Assembly: GCA_030737835.1 (NCBI GenBank)
Contig: CM060856.1
Coordinates: 7,773,245 to 7,837,244, forward strand
Length of the DNA: 64,000 nt
DNA from: Acorus gramineus
Lineage: Eukaryota; Streptophyta; Magnoliopsida; Acorales; Acoraceae
Direction: 5' to 3'
Made by a program: the position numbers and the translations under genes. The notes under the pieces are model-generated. The model did not search any database. It was not told the DNA's origin and saw only the letters and a list, made by a program, of their open reading frames with translations. Shown here one piece after another: positions 49,601-63,579 of the stretch. The first letter of the stretch is position 1; each line of letters begins with the position of its first letter.

Positions 49601-51137
49601 CCATAACGAAAGGGTTCCAATTTAATTGGATTCATGAATTTAACTTAAAAAAACTGTTCACTTGAGGGCCCCAAAACAACCACAAGTGGGACATGGATTC
49701 ATGAAGGGAAGGTGCAGTGGACCCTGCTAGGCAACTTTTCGTCGGTTGTTTGTTGCCCAGTCATGTGAGAAACATTGTAATAAAGAAATATTTTAAATAA
49801 TAATAAAGAAGTAACAGTGTTACATTCAGATGGGTTTTGTTGACCATGTATAACATCAATTGATGTTTTTCTGTTGGAACCAGATGTTTCCAGAGTTATT
49901 GGGAGGGTGCGTATTACTTTAAAATTAAAATAAGAGTAATATTTATATGAAGGAAATCAAGATGATTATCCTCAAATGATTTGAAAATTTTCACTAATTA
50001 AGGATTTTCGTAGGTACATTTACTATCACACAATATAATTGTCTAGGAAAGTACATGTTTTTTAAAATTGAAATATATATTCAAATAATTTGAATGCATA
50101 TAAATTTTTACATATTTTTATTCTTGTTCCAGTATATACTAGATTAGTACATAAGAGATTAAAGAAATTAACATTATGGATTGAAGGAGTGATTGAGTAT
50201 ATCAATATGTAAATCTTTAATTTTAATGATGACTAGATTTTTGTTTTGAAATGTGGACTTTGACATGGGCCTTATGAGTAGACCAATTGACATTTATTAG
50301 ACACCATATATGGTTACTTTATCCAATTCCAAATTGGCTCATATATTTAAGCTTGGAATTGATAATGGGATAATACTTGGATTCAGGATATCCCGTTTGG
50401 TAACCAAACAATGTGATCAAATAGAGAGATTTATTCATTGCCCTGCCTTTAATTTTATCCCTCAATTTTTATTCGTCCAAATAGGTTGAATTAATAACTA
50501 CTTTATCAGCAAATCTGGAATATCTAAGAAGCATGGATTTCTTTGTACCCTATCACCATTCAATAGATCTTGGATATTTTTTTTACCCCCCCCCCCCCCT
50601 TGAATAAGAGAGGATAGATAGGAATAAAGGTTTATTTTGGAAGAAGAAATTTTGATAGTTATGCTTAGATAAGTTAGGAATATGTCCGATAATTATTCTA
50701 AGGGGTATTAGAATTGCTTATCAAATCTTATCTATATTGAAGGATAAAAATATCTTTTATGTCATTTTAAAAAAATTATCTTATTTAACACTCTTGCACG
50801 CATCCCAAAAACATGTCAATTGATCTATCATATATCACAAACAATAACACTTATTACTAAACATAAACAATTCATGAAGGGAAATAGTTGTTATTTAAAA
50901 AATCATAAACTATATAAAGAATAATGTATTTATAAAAAATTTCAAAAAGGCTATGTTGCACTTAGTCTTTTTTACAGTCTCATATAGAGTACTATATATA
51001 TATATCTTATTAGCCTCTCTACTCACTATATCGAAATATATATTTTCATAAAAAATTTCACATTTTTTTTATAAATGATATCATTTAATTCGTTAAAAAA
51101 TATATTTTTTCTTTAAAAAAATATGTGATTTTTTAGA
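46601..51137. other. A+T-rich spacer
   Basis: No gene is supported; the short open frames have no recognisable domains. It includes a TA microsatellite near 47082-47100 and a C homopolymer at about 50586-50599. Confidence 0.4.
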
Positions 51138-51640
51138 GGAAAAAATCCATATTAACTCCATGTAAATTGTCCGAAACTCATATAACCCCCTGACTTTTTC
51201 TTAAGTCCATATAATTCCTTGAAAACACCTATGTAATTCCAAATACTCCCCTGAGTTAAATTTCTGTTGACAGATGAAGAATATTCTGTTTGATTAACCC
51301 TGACTGAAAACACACTCTACAAAACAAAAACCCATACAGTGTGTTAAAAATGCAGAAAATCCACTGTAAATGACAATTTCTCCTCTCCGGATAAGGTTTT
51401 ATAATCTATTCGAATGGATAAAATTATTATTTATAAAAGGTTTTTCTTTTTTCCAACACATTGTAAAAAAGTTTTGGTATACTGTATTTTTAGTTATGGT
51501 TAACCAAATAAAATATTGACAAAAAATTTTCTTATCTATCAATAAAAATTAACCAAATGAATTATTTAAATTTATACAAGTGTTTTTAAAAAGTTATATA
51601 TACTTCAATAAAAGTTACAAGGTTACATATATTCTGAAAA
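51138..51640. mobile_element. About 500-bp repeat family, copy A (degenerate)
   Basis: It begins GGAAAAAATCCATATTAACTCC and parallels 58320-58828 block by block: GAAAACA(C/T)CTATGTAA, GAGTTAAATTT, TTAACC, then ACTGTATTTTTAGTTA / TTTGTATTTTTAGTTA. The right terminus is decayed. The left end recurs at 44774-44806. Confidence 0.6.
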
Positions 51641-52392
51641 GTTTATACAGAATTATTAGTTTTTTTTTTTCTAAACAATAAAAATGAATTGCGTATAACA
51701 TTTCTCTGGAGAAAATAAGGGGGACTGTACAGGCCTGTCGTAGAAAAACCCAACAGTGGGGCCTAATAATGATCCAATATACATGAGTCTATTGTGATTC
51801 ACGTGCATGCTCACGATGAAAACGTGATGAAAAAAGGTTGATAATGATCCACACAAATTATTGTTTGACCAAGTTGTTGCAATTTAAATTTTTAATTTAT
51901 AATCTTGTAAATATTTAATAGAAAATCTATTTAACATGAATTACATTTCAAATATTATATTTTAGAATTTTAATAAATAAAATTATAAAAAAAATTATAA
52001 AGCGGTATTTGTAATAGTAAAGAAATTGAGAAGATGAAAGGAAGTTTGGCGATGTGTAATAGTAAAAAAAATATATTTACATATCATAAGTAAAAAAAAA
52101 TTAAAGGCACGAGTGTTCAAAATATATATAAAAAATTTTTTTATAAGTTATAATCTCAAAAGCATAATTTTCTCAGTTTAAATATTATGATTTTTTAAAC
52201 TATTTTTAGCTTAAATAAATTTAAATAAGTTTAAACAAACATGCAACAACAGTTTATTTTAAACGAAAAGCTTTAATCTCTCATTTCTAAATTTTAACAA
52301 AAATGTACTGAATATATTGCACCAATTATGTCTTAATTAATCATCACATGTGTGAAAAACGTTATGTAAAAAATATTTTTAAGTCACTCAAC

Positions 52393-52461
52393 TTTTTTTT
52401 TCCTTTTTTTAGAGACAAATGGTAGGCATTCAGCCTAAATTATATTATAGGGAATGCCCAC
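52393..52461 (-). mobile_element. Tail of a second non-LTR retroposon copy
   Basis: Read on the minus strand, GGGCATTCCCT...GAATGCCTACCATTT is followed by an A-rich tail. It matches the 3' end of the retroposon in the EMF2 intron (GGGCATTCTCT...GAATGCCTACCATTT). It is strongly 5'-truncated, and no target duplication was found. Confidence 0.6.
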
Positions 52462-52469
52462 TTATTAAG

Positions 52470-55065
52470 AATATGTTTGAGATCGGCTATGGGTTAATTC
52501 TTTGTCTGTAAGAATATTTTTTACAAAAGAGATTTTCTAAATATTTTTTTTTAGGACATCAATTAGAAAATTGAATTTAGGCATCTTTTGTGCATAAAAT
52601 GTGAAAAATATATTATGTTCTAGAAAAAAAAAAAAAGTCTGAAGATCATTTTCGAGGATCATATTCTTAAAAGATAACTTATTCTAGGAAACCAAAAGAT
52701 AACTTAAACTTAAAGTTAAGGTTTTATGTATGTTATTTTTGTTCAACATTTTAAAGATTAAGACCTAGAGGATTTTAACATTAAAGACCTATATATGGAG
52801 CCCATAGTACTCAAAGACTCTTACCAAAGCACAAATCCAGTATAAATTGAAAAAACTGTACAATATGTAATTGTTATAAACTAAATTAATCTAGTTTTAT
52901 AAAACGATTTTATGTGAAAAATTATTTTATTTCAAGTAAAATCATGTACCCAAGTGTCATTGTCAAAATCATATTTAGGTCAGTGGTCTTGTCATATTTA
53001 TTAGCAAGACGTGATCGCATGATTTTGTCAGAAGCAATCATTGTCTTGTTTGGCATTGCTCAAATTTTTCAATAATAAAATGTCAGAAACAATTGTCTCC
53101 TATCAGTTTAGCCCTCAACATGTTTTTTTATAAAGAATTTATGTATACATTTATTAAAATATATATATGGATATAGTGTATACTCGAACGGTTTGATATT
53201 TTTATATTTATAATTTAGTATAAATTAGGATAACATAATATCTAATAAGTTAATTAGGGAAAATGGGGAACGTAGGAGTTCCCTGTATATGCTCCCATCC
53301 TATCAAGAAAACCTAAAGCAAAGTTTACAAGTGGATTGAAACACTTAAAAATCCACATACACCATATATCAAAGTATAATATTTGTTGAGAGATTGACTT
53401 CATTATATTTAATATTTTTAATATTTTTATTAGATGTGTCTCACATGTATTCTAATTTATATTGTTCCATGACATCACTTTCTAAGATATTTTTTTCTGT
53501 ATTTGTCATTCAGAAGATCACATTTTTTATCATGTCAAACAATTTAAAATAATTAAAACTCAATAACAACTAGAAAAAAAAGCAAATATTAAAATATTAA
53601 ATTAACCGATCAACTCTATGATAACTCTTTTAATCTTGTGAACTATATATGCGCATGGAGAGGGGAATAAAAAATATTTGACCAAGGACAAATTTGAGCA
53701 TGTATACCCAAAAAAAGAAAAACATGGACGTACCTCTTTTGGTGATTTCAGACAAGAAAACCTTCTCAGATCTACAAACGAAATGCTTGTCTTTCCGATG
53801 ATGTTTCCAAAACCCTAATTTTATCTCCACTTGATTTTTTGATGGCCAATCAAGGGGAAGGATAAAAAAAAAAGAGGCAATTAATAGATATATAATTAAA
53901 ACCAAATAGATCTAGATCATGTTAATGCGGATTCATGTAACACACAACAATATTAAAACTTCAAAACACCTTTTTGGTTTATTAGTTCAACATGCATTTC
54001 AACAACACCATTAGATCCATGTATCGCAAATATATACACAAAATAAATACAAACCCTTTTCTCTTTAGCTCCAGCCCCTCTAGTATTCAATTCCCAAACA
54101 ATATAATGCCATTATTGGATTTGAAATACAGATGGAGATGTAGTGAACACAAGCATTTCCAAATTCAAAATAAATGATCTCTCTCTCTCTCTTTCTCTCT
54201 CTATTTGAAGAAACGGTGGGTATATATGGCACAGTGTGTGGTGTTATTTATGGTCATCTTCATATAATGTACGTCATGCAGAGTAGTGAAATGCTGTGAT
54301 AATGTTAGAGCCTTCCGAACAGCTCACAAACCTTATTAAATATGGTACCCATCTTCAATAATCAACTGTTATAGGCACGTGGAGGTGCACCCACACGTTT
54401 AATTAATTCTGTGAACCTGAAGGTGGTTCCACTTGGATGACTCACCTGATGAAACTTTCAGGGAGCGGTTACTCCAACCCCATAAAATGGGGTCCCCACC
54501 CCCATTAAAAAAATAATTAAAATTTTATTATAGTGGCGAGGATAACAAGAAAACAAAAGAGAAAATATAAAATAAAAAAAAGAGACTAAGGGGGTGAATC
54601 TTTCTCTCTCTCTCTCTCTATCTTTTCCATTGTCATTCATCTCACCCCAAAAGGCTTTTTTTTGGTGGAGGAATGACAAGTGGGTGGGGAGTAAACGCCC
54701 CTGACTTTCTAACATCCAATCCATTCCCTGTCATGCGTGCGTATGAAATGAGGAGATGTGTCCTTTTTATCAGGGCCTCGAGGGATATATGTGTCCCATC
54801 TTGATAAATGCAACCATCTCAATCAAATTGTCATCTATATTAATAGACATCATGTAAGAGTTGTTCGTTCTTTTCCTTAATTAATTAAATTATTTTTAGT
54901 TTCTAGTTTAGTACCTTTCTTATTTAGAATTCCATCCTTTTCTCTTTAAGGGGTGTTTGAACGCCGGTTTGAAAAGATTATGGTTTTCGAGAATTCGATT
55001 TTTTCATATCCGTTTTCACACATTAAAAAAATATATATATAATTTATTTAAAAATTATAGAAACA
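52470..55065. other. A+T-rich spacer
   Basis: No gene is supported. CT microsatellites lie near 54177-54201 and 54600-54618. A telobox-like AAAACCCTAA lies near 53810, without a recognisable gene beside it. Confidence 0.4.
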
Positions 55066-55074
55066 TTTTTATAA

Positions 55075-55355
55075 GGACTTATTATTTTTAAATCCCCATA
55101 AATTATTGGACTTAGTGATTCATCTCCTACTTCTTTATATTTTGGTTTTAGTCTCCATATTTAAAAGATATATTTTATTTTAGTCTCTTCCAGAGACTAA
55201 AAAGAAAATCAAATAATTTACTGATGAATTCTTTCCAATGACTAAAAAGGAACATATTCTTTAAATCTGGGAACTAAAACCAAAATATGAAGAAGCGAGT
55301 GATCGATCACTAAATTATATAGTTTTTAGGGACTTAAAAATTAAAAAAAAAATCC
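55075..55355. mobile_element. Long-TIR fold-back element, copy 2, with perfect 9-bp duplication
   Basis: A 281-bp near-palindrome starting GGACTTATTATTTTTAAATC, whose right end in reverse complement reads GGATTTTTTTTTTAATTTTT. It is flanked by TTTTTATAA on both sides (55066-55074 and 55356-55364). It shares ACTATATRATTTAGTGATCG, ATATTTTGGTTT and AAATCTGGG blocks with the copies at 22957 and 60970. The 9-bp duplication points to a Mutator-like mobiliser. Confidence 0.88.
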
Positions 55356-55565
55356 TTTTTATAAATGTGTGATCAAAAGCTAACTTTTTTTATAAACAAC
55401 ATCCTATAAATTACAATCAGTTTTTAAGGAAAAACTAAATCTCAAACCCACATCCAAATACAATCTTAGCCCCTGTTTGGATAGTATAATAAATAAGAAA
55501 AAATTGATCTTTTTGATGACTCATGTCAAATTGTAAAGCTACGAGGATTTAGTCAAATAAACTTC

Positions 55566-55568
<3 letters not shown>

Positions 55569-55628
<60 letters not shown>
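55569..55628. repeat. (AT)n microsatellite
   Basis: About 60 bp of uninterrupted AT repeat, the longest in the window. Confidence 0.97.
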
Positions 55629-55630
<2 letters not shown>

Positions 55631-55926
55631 TTTTATCTGTGTTTACATTGCTTACAAGGGCATGCGGACTCAAAATCTGGATTTCTTCTTCTTATTTTCG
55701 AGATGCCTAATGTGCCTTCCAGAGGAGTAGCATCAACTTTTTTTCCTCCAAGAGGAAGTGGGCACACAAAATTTAATGTTATTTGGTTAAAAGTCTTTGG
55801 TCGTTTATTGCTGTATAACATGTTTGTTGTGAGTTTCCTATTAAAAATAAATAAAATTATGTGTTGTATTTTTAATAGAAAAGTCTCTCTCTGATAACTT
55901 GTATCTCCTGTTTAGGGTGTGATATA

Positions 55927-56007
55927 AATTTTATTGAGATAGATTGATATTATAACATAAATAGCTAATTTTATTGAGATAGATTGATATTATGGCATAA
56001 ATAGCTA
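55927..56007. repeat. 40-bp tandem duplication
   Basis: TTTTATTGAGATAGATTGAT + ATTATRRCATAAATAGCTA occurs twice (starts near 55929 and 55969) with two differences. Confidence 0.9.
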
Positions 56008-58062
56008 TCGGAAAGATTAATGTTTGATTGTATTTTTTTTGTTCTTTCATCGTTAATTTATTTTGTGGTTAGTGATTTGTTGTGTTGTATTTGATTCTTA
56101 TTCCGCATATAAAACGGGATAAAGGCGGGATTTCTATTTTTTAGGTGTATTATAGTCACCTACTTCTATTTTTTAATTATATTCCTAGTTTTTTTTTTTT
56201 TTTTTGAAGGTTAATTATAATATAGTTAAAGGATTATGGAGAGATTTTTGTTGGCGGTTAATGTATGAGTTACTTTGAGAAACAATTAAATAGTAAATCA
56301 ATAGTTTTTTTAACCAAACAGCCCAAAGTTGGAATTTAGTTAATGCGTAGATGCTGTAACACTCAGCTTTTTAATACAGTCCTCCTGTATGAAAAGGTGC
56401 TCTATTGCATTCAATCCAATTTATTTAAATGTATACTTTATTTTTTATAAAAATACATATTTCATTAAGTGGAGTATATAATTTTTAAAATAATAAAAAT
56501 ATATGTTATATATATTTTGGATGTAACATCTTCCTCAAAAGAAAAGAGGAAAAAGCCCTAACATTTTAAATGGGCACATGCAGCCCATCATGGGATGGAT
56601 CATAATGCCCCATTTTTTTGGCTCTTATGCGGTGGGGATCTTTGATACAATTCAAAAGTATTTTTCATATCTATACAATGGGGGCATATACTGTAATAAA
56701 ACTCATATACTATGTACATAAAGTCGATCATGATATTTAAAAATTTGAGTGGAGACCCAAACGATCTATTAAAATGGGCCCTATAAAAAAATCATCTTGT
56801 CTAAATATGACTCAATAAATTGTTATTTTTCATTGATCAACTAGAAAGAATATAAATGACAAATACATGATCTCATCAAGCTTCATTTCATAACTCAACT
56901 AACATATGGTTATTTAAAAATCGATCTTGTAACAATTATATCAGAAAAATTACAAGCACATATATATTATCTAATTTACAGTTGTATATTTTCTAGTAGA
57001 CATATTATAATCAATTCAAAATCCAACATGCAATAATCAAAATATTTGAAATTAAATTTAAAGAACAATAAACCTGATTGTCAGCCTTCTCCAATATCAC
57101 CAACAAGCATTTGCATATATATTGAATGTTGGAGTTTGATAAAAAAAAAAAGAGTAAATTTTGATTAGTAAATAGATAATAAATATCTTATATTTTTATT
57201 AGAAGTCTTAAAACAATATTAAAAAATAGGTTACATCTCATGGACCATGTTTGTTGTAAACTAGGCTACATACCAAGAATTATAAACATACATCCAAGAA
57301 AAAAATAATAAAACAAAACTAAAATTCAAAAAGGGGTTACATACTTATATACCTTATAATGGAGATTAATTTGTCGTAAAATCTTTTTATTTTAAATCTT
57401 AGACTTTGGAATGGTTGAAAACATAAGAGATTATGAGAGGGAGGCTAGGTTAATTAAAGAGGCTAATTAAAGAGGGTGATCATTCTTCTATTCACCTTCC
57501 TAGAAGAAATTTTAAAAATTTAATTTTGTATAAATATTTATGGCCACTTAATGGGTCGGATGGAATTGATTGCAATTTTTTTCTGCCTTTTATGGGTTAT
57601 GCACTCAATATATTTTGTAGCCCATTTTACAACCCCATACATTATGATAATGCTTTATCATAATACATGAGGTTCTATCGTAGTATATGACACAAATTTT
57701 TTTATTATTTTTTAACTTGAAAAAAAATACACTAATGTATCTCAGTATATACTTCATTATATATAACAGCATGTACGATTATATGATTAAAAAAAATTAA
57801 AATATGTTGGGATTACAACCCCTAATGATTGTCACTAAAGTTATCATTTAAATTCACGATTATCAAACTCACGATTAAAAATAACTTTTTAAAACCTAAA
57901 TAACAATTAACACATGTTTAGACTTTTAATTAAAGGTGTATAATTTATTTTCATGAAAAATGAAGCATTGTACTTGAAAGAATCGTCATATAATTTTTGT
58001 CATAAATAGTCATATATTGCACTTATTTGTATAGATATGGTCAACCTCGAGTATATGTGACT
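56008..58062. other. A+T-rich spacer
   Basis: No gene or bounded element is recognised. Confidence 0.4.
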
Positions 58063-58292
58063 TAGGGTGCATTTGGCTGTGGGATGAAAAACTCATTCCG
58101 TAGAAATTTGAGATTTAAAATTGATTCTACAAGAAGCTCACTCAACCCAGCTTTTAAAAATCGCAACTTCTGGACAATATTTATCTAAAATATGTCTGCA
58201 AGATGCAGCTATAATAAAACTTTTTCGTTGCACAATTACAGAAGCAGCTTCCTGTAAATATAAAAACTATACAATTGCGCAATCAAAGGCCC
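58063..58292. mobile_element. Possible MITE
   Basis: The left GGGTGCATTTGGCTG and the right CAATCAAAGGCCC (reverse complement GGGCCTTTGATTG) could be decayed terminal inverted repeats. The style is like the Tourist element at 58.9 kb. The TTA on the left is not matched on the right (TTC). Confidence 0.3.
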
Positions 58293-58319
58293 TTCTCAGA
58301 GGAGACACCAAATCCAAAA

Positions 58320-58828
58320 GGAAAAAATCCGCATAGCTCCCTGGAACCTAAAATCCATATAGCTCCCTGGAACCTAAAATCCGTATATCCCCTTGTCTTT
58401 TCCTAAAATTCGTATAACTCTCTGAAAACATCTATGTAAATCCAAATAGCCCTTTGAGTTAAATTTTCGTTGACAAATTTAGATTATTCTACGAATATTA
58501 TGTCTGGTTAACCTTGGATGAAAATATAGCATACCAAAAACCTTATAATTATTTATAAATGACGATTTTACCCCTCCAGATAGAATTTTATAATCTAATT
58601 AGAGTGATAAAGTCATCATTTATAGAGGGTTTTGGCATTTTTAACAAATTATATAAGATTTTCAGTATTTTGTATTTTTAGTTAGGGTTAACTAAACGAA
58701 ATATTTATAGAATATTCTTTATCTGTCAATAAATATTAAATTCAAGGGGTTATTTTAATTTACATAAGTATTTTCAAGGGGTTATATGGATTTCAGGTAG
58801 TTTACAAGGGGTTATTTGGATTTTCCCC
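58320..58828. mobile_element. About 500-bp repeat family, copy B (both ends present)
   Basis: The left GGAAAAAATCCGCATAGCTCC and right (reverse complement) GGGGAAAATCCAAATAACCCC are inverted repeats; each is followed by a second related motif (AAATCCATATARC). The left end carries a tandem duplication of AGCTCCCTGGAACCTAAAATCC. Flanks show no clear duplication. Non-autonomous; the superfamily is unknown, with Mutator-like possible from the long stepped ends. Confidence 0.65.
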
Positions 58829-58901
58829 AATAAAAAAAATATTTTTGTATTGATCAAGTCTATCAATGCATTGGATATAAAGCAGATAACTGCTAGGCTT
58901 A

Positions 58902-59108
58902 GGTAGCATTTGGTAGTAGGATTGTAAAATTGATTTTCTAAAAACGCTAGGTTTAAAATTGATTTTGTAGGAATTTGGCTCCCCTCAACTTTCTCCCTTT
59001 CACAGCTTTTATATGTTATTTACCTAAAATTTATATGCAAAAATTACGATTATAAAACTAGCTTTTTATAAACATAAAAATTGTTCAATAGCAAAACCAA
59101 ACGCTGCC
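58902..59108. mobile_element. Tourist-like (PIF/Harbinger) MITE
   Basis: 207 bp. Terminal inverted repeats are GGTAGCATTTGGTAGTAG and GGCAGCGTTTGGTTTTGC, with the 3-bp target duplication TTA (58899-58901 and 59109-59111) as expected for PIF/Harbinger. The interior has paired AAAATTGATTTT-like words and no coding capacity. Confidence 0.75.
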
Positions 59109-60969
59109 TTAATTATTTAGGATCCTATGTGCAATATAAATCCTATCAACAAAACAAATTTTGTGCATCTAATGTACCCATTTTCATTGGATTAACTATT
59201 TCGAAAATTGGTCATATAAGTTCATGAACCATCTATTTTTCATGAAAAGAATAAAACCCATAGTTGATTTCAAAAACCATCCATCAGACCGATGAATAAT
59301 TAAATAATCCATCAAATATCTTTTATTTTTTTATAAACTGTTTTGTTGATTTCATATTTAATTTACTTGACAAGTATTATTTACATTTAATTAGTTGAAA
59401 GGGCTTGTGTTGGATTTTGTGGCCTTCCATGAACCAATAAAAGGAATTAAGATTTTATTTTTCATTGTTTCTTGAATTCCTCATATGTTGGTCTTGGACT
59501 TTTCACAACTTAAAATTTGAGCTACCCAATGAGATATAACTAGTCACATTGTTAATGACTTTTATCTACCCAATACATGAACACTCACCTATCCACTAAT
59601 ATGTTGCAAACCCAAGTAAGAGTTTTGGTTGTCCAATGTGAAGAATTCATGGTGGGAGCATATCAATGGAAATAAAGGTTATTGGAAATCATGTTGATAG
59701 CAATTCCAATAAGAATAAAATTATTAGATTTCATGGTGGGCTAAATTCCAAGATAAATCACTTAAAGTGTTTCTTTATGTATCCAATGTGACTTTTGGGG
59801 GGCTCATGGAGTTTATGATGGGAGTCATTCCATGAGATGAGCCCTTGGTCTTCCACATCAAAGTAAAGTGGTATGTAGAGATACCCATCAAATCTCTAAG
59901 TAAGGGAAGAGTGAGGAGAGAGAAGTCTAAGCTCCTATTCTTATCAAATTCCTTGACCAAATACCATGGAGCAAGGTATGCATTCTAGTCCTTCCTCACC
60001 AATTTGATTTTATGAATTATAGAGTCAAGATCCGTTCACTTTATATATATTTCTAATTTGTATCTTTCATTCCTAATGTCATTATATAAAAATAGAAACG
60101 TTACTTCCACCAATAAAACTAATAACTTCCCTTATTTTTATTTGTAGGCGTTGTTTAAGATTACATTTGATTTTTGTGATTAATTAACTATTATTGTAAT
60201 TTTCAATACTATCTATAACAAATGATACATCCGATGCATTAGAACAGATCAATTCATCACAAAAATTAAAGAGTTTTTGTTAATGAGTGCTGTAACTTGT
60301 TAAGACCCATTTATACTATTTTTTTTAGAAACTAATTAGTCACTTATTTTCTTGAAGATCGGTAAGCTTTCAACAATGTAAAATTATCCCACCTTAAATT
60401 TTTATCTTTTTTAATATTACAGTATTTTTGAAAAAAAATTTCATTGTGCATCAGGGGGCCATTAATTGTTTCCATCTAAGTTTCTGTTTGAAACCAATAA
60501 TCAAATCAATAATAGCTTCAAAAATCAATTTTTTGTCACAGATTTTGGGTTTTATTTTTAAAAACCGATAAAGTAATTCTTATATAAAAACTTGTTTTGA
60601 GAAGTTCTTTAAAATCAAATCTATTATTATAATCAATTTAGAACATGAATTATCCTTGAAATTAATATGGTTCCAAATTTAGACCTTAATTTAAGATAAT
60701 TAACCGTAGTTTTATGTTAGGGTGTTGAAGGAGTGGTGTCTCCTAGCCAATAATTCATGTATGGATGTTGGTAGATCCACAGCTTGAATGTTGGGAACTT
60801 GTGGTCCTAACATGAATTAAGGAAACACTGGTGTCATGTATAGGCCGGGGTGTCTCCACCTAGAAATAATGTCCATGTGATGCCCTGGTCACAATTTCCA
60901 ACAATTTTAAGTGTTACGAGTCCTGGGTGGGTCCCATTGAAAGTCTGGTGAAAGCTGATATTAATAAAG

Positions 60970-61230
60970 GGGATTTTTATTTTTAAGCGAATTCATAGAT
61001 CAATCCTTCAATTCTTTGTATTTTAATTTTAATTTTCAAATTTAAAAGATATATTCTTTTTTAGTCTATAATAGTGACCTATCTCTAAATTATTTAATTT
61101 TTTTTTTAGTCTATCAAAGATATTAAAAAGAACACATCCTTTAAATTTGAATGTTAAAATCAAAATATGAATAAATGAGTGATCGATTTATAAATAGATA
61201 TGTTTACAGGGATTGAAAGTTAAAAAACCC
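60970..61230. mobile_element. Long-TIR fold-back element, copy 3 (diverged)
   Basis: It starts GGGATTTTTATTTTTAAG and ends with the reverse complement of GGGTTTTTTAACTTTCAATC. It shares CAAATTTAAAAGATATATTC, AAAATCAAAATATGAA and GTGATCGATTTATAAAT with the other two copies. Flanking sequences (TTAATAAAG / TAATATAAA) are not a convincing duplication. Confidence 0.65.
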
Positions 61231-63579
61231 TAATATAAAATTACATGTGGAAGGTGGGATATATTGTACTGTCCCAATGAGATGCTTTCTTTTTTTTCTT
61301 TCCCTCTCTGTGGATTAGGTCGGTAGGAATACTCTGAAGTGTTAGTAAACAGTGACTAAAAATTTAATCAATTTTATCATATCAATCACTAAATAAATAT
61401 TTTTTTCATTTTTTTGTTATGTTGTCGTTATCACTCTTATATATATGATTGATCAAATAATTTTGGTTTCGTCAAATTGTTTTTTTAATTTTTTTTGTTA
61501 TTAGATCATTTATTATTATAAAACCAGGTCACTCTAGGGCTTCATGTCCAAGATTGTATAGCCCCAGGCCCCCAACTCACCTATCTTGGACCCCGTGATG
61601 CATATATGTTCCATTTAAAATCCATTCGTCGAAATGTTGGATTGAGCCAGACTAACAAATTAAAAATATTTTTTATTTTAAAATAATGAACTTTTTACTT
61701 CAACATGAACATAATTAAATTAGTGGGACTGGAACAAACAAGTGGATATAACATTTACAGCTTGACTGTAAAATCAGTCATGAGAGATCCCTCCAATATT
61801 AAAATATAAAAATAAATTTTTTTTTAAAATAAATATAAAATTAAATTACTTTTGAAAATTTATATAAATTTCTATTAAAAATTATATATTTCATCTGAAA
61901 TCTTCATTGAAACTTGATTAAGAATGGGACGGGTATTTAACTTAAACCTAAATATGTTCCAATTTATGCTTCTGGTTGGGGGCATGCATGAAAATCAAAG
62001 GATCCCGTGCTCTTTTCAAAAGAATTAATTAGTATATCCGGCTTATCTTAAACGTATGTTTATGAATACAGTTTGATTATCATAAATGAATACATCATAT
62101 ATTCTTAGTTTTTTTTATAGTTGATTCCTAAAAAATATATATTTCTTTATTTTTCAAAAGCTATTTTAAAATGACATTTATAATTACAAAATTGAGTGAA
62201 ACTAATCAATTAATAAAAGTTTTGGATGTATAAAAACACTTAGGTAGTTTTTAATTTTATGTAACAGCTAGAACAATTCACCCAAAAGAGCATTTTCAAA
62301 CACCCAACAACATATATTTTTATCTGTGGAGTTTTTGAATGATCTTTTGTACTGAGAATATCTCTTGAGAGGTGGGCCTTTTTTTTATGACACGAAAAGA
62401 TGTTTGGGTTATATTCTTTTGTGTTGATAAAACAAGATGTATATAATATATTTTGCTTTCTGTCCATATTCATTTCAACTTTTCTTACCGAAAAAAAAAA
62501 AAAAAAAACAACATTTGTCAATTGCACCTTGCAAGGGTACAAGTGTCACTTTTCACAGGTCATAAAGCACTACATCTTATAATAAACAAAAACACACACA
62601 TTTTGTCAAGGTGGGGATAAGATATTGGCACAAATAAGATATTGAGGTCCACTGGATCACGAAATATCCTTAGCCTATCCCCTTTGAATATATATTAAAT
62701 AATTACCAGGAAGACTAATAAGAATTATTGCACGATCTTTATTTATTAATGCCACACATTGAAGATCGAATATTTCATTAAATATGCATTTAAATGATGT
62801 GATTGAAGCATTATTATAATATAATAGATCATCCAATTAGTTTAATCAAGGGCACCAAAAGTATCTCTCTCAATTTTTTGCATGACATGATGTCATGTTG
62901 TTCCATTTTGATGTTAGTGTAACCCAACTGGCTGATCAATTTTGATAAAATGAAGCCTTCATGGTTTTAAATTAATTCCATAAAATGTCGTGTTAAACAT
63001 GTAATTAATAATGTAACATTCTTTAGTTGGCATGTTAGGTATCACTTATGTTTCATGAGAGCTCAAAGTCTCTTGACTCCACAAGTGATGACAATGGGAA
63101 AAAAAGCTTAACAACATGTCAGGTTTGTCTTTCAAGTTTCTAAATCCAAATTTTTCTTGATATACTCTACCTTACATTAAAAAAAATACACCTAAAAGAT
63201 TATACAGTAAATTCATTTGAATACCCTTTTTTTGTGTAAAAGTAAGTACCTTATTGAATAGCTATAACCTTTAAAAAAAAAATTAAAATACAGTTTAAAA
63301 TTTTGAAAGTGATGATATGAATGATAGTTACTAACATTTTTTAAAAAAATATTCAATAATTTTCACTTGATGTTGTATATATGAAACCATCTTGTTATGA
63401 CATGAAATACTTCTAAAAAAAAAATTGACATGAAGAATAATATATAAGTATTGTCTTATATGTAGCTTTTTATTTGAATTTCATGTGATTTGATGTATAT
63501 ATATAGTGTAATAATTTTTTATTTTTTTTGAAAAAATAAAATGTTTGTAAAATGTTTATCTTCATTTATTGGTTGGACG
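61231..63579. other. A+T-rich spacer
   Basis: No gene or bounded element is recognised. Confidence 0.4.

Noticed and set aside
55703-55840. Short plus-strand frame starting MPNVPSRGVASTFFPPRG
   Set aside because: It looks somewhat protein-like, but I cannot place it in a family and it has no supporting exon structure.
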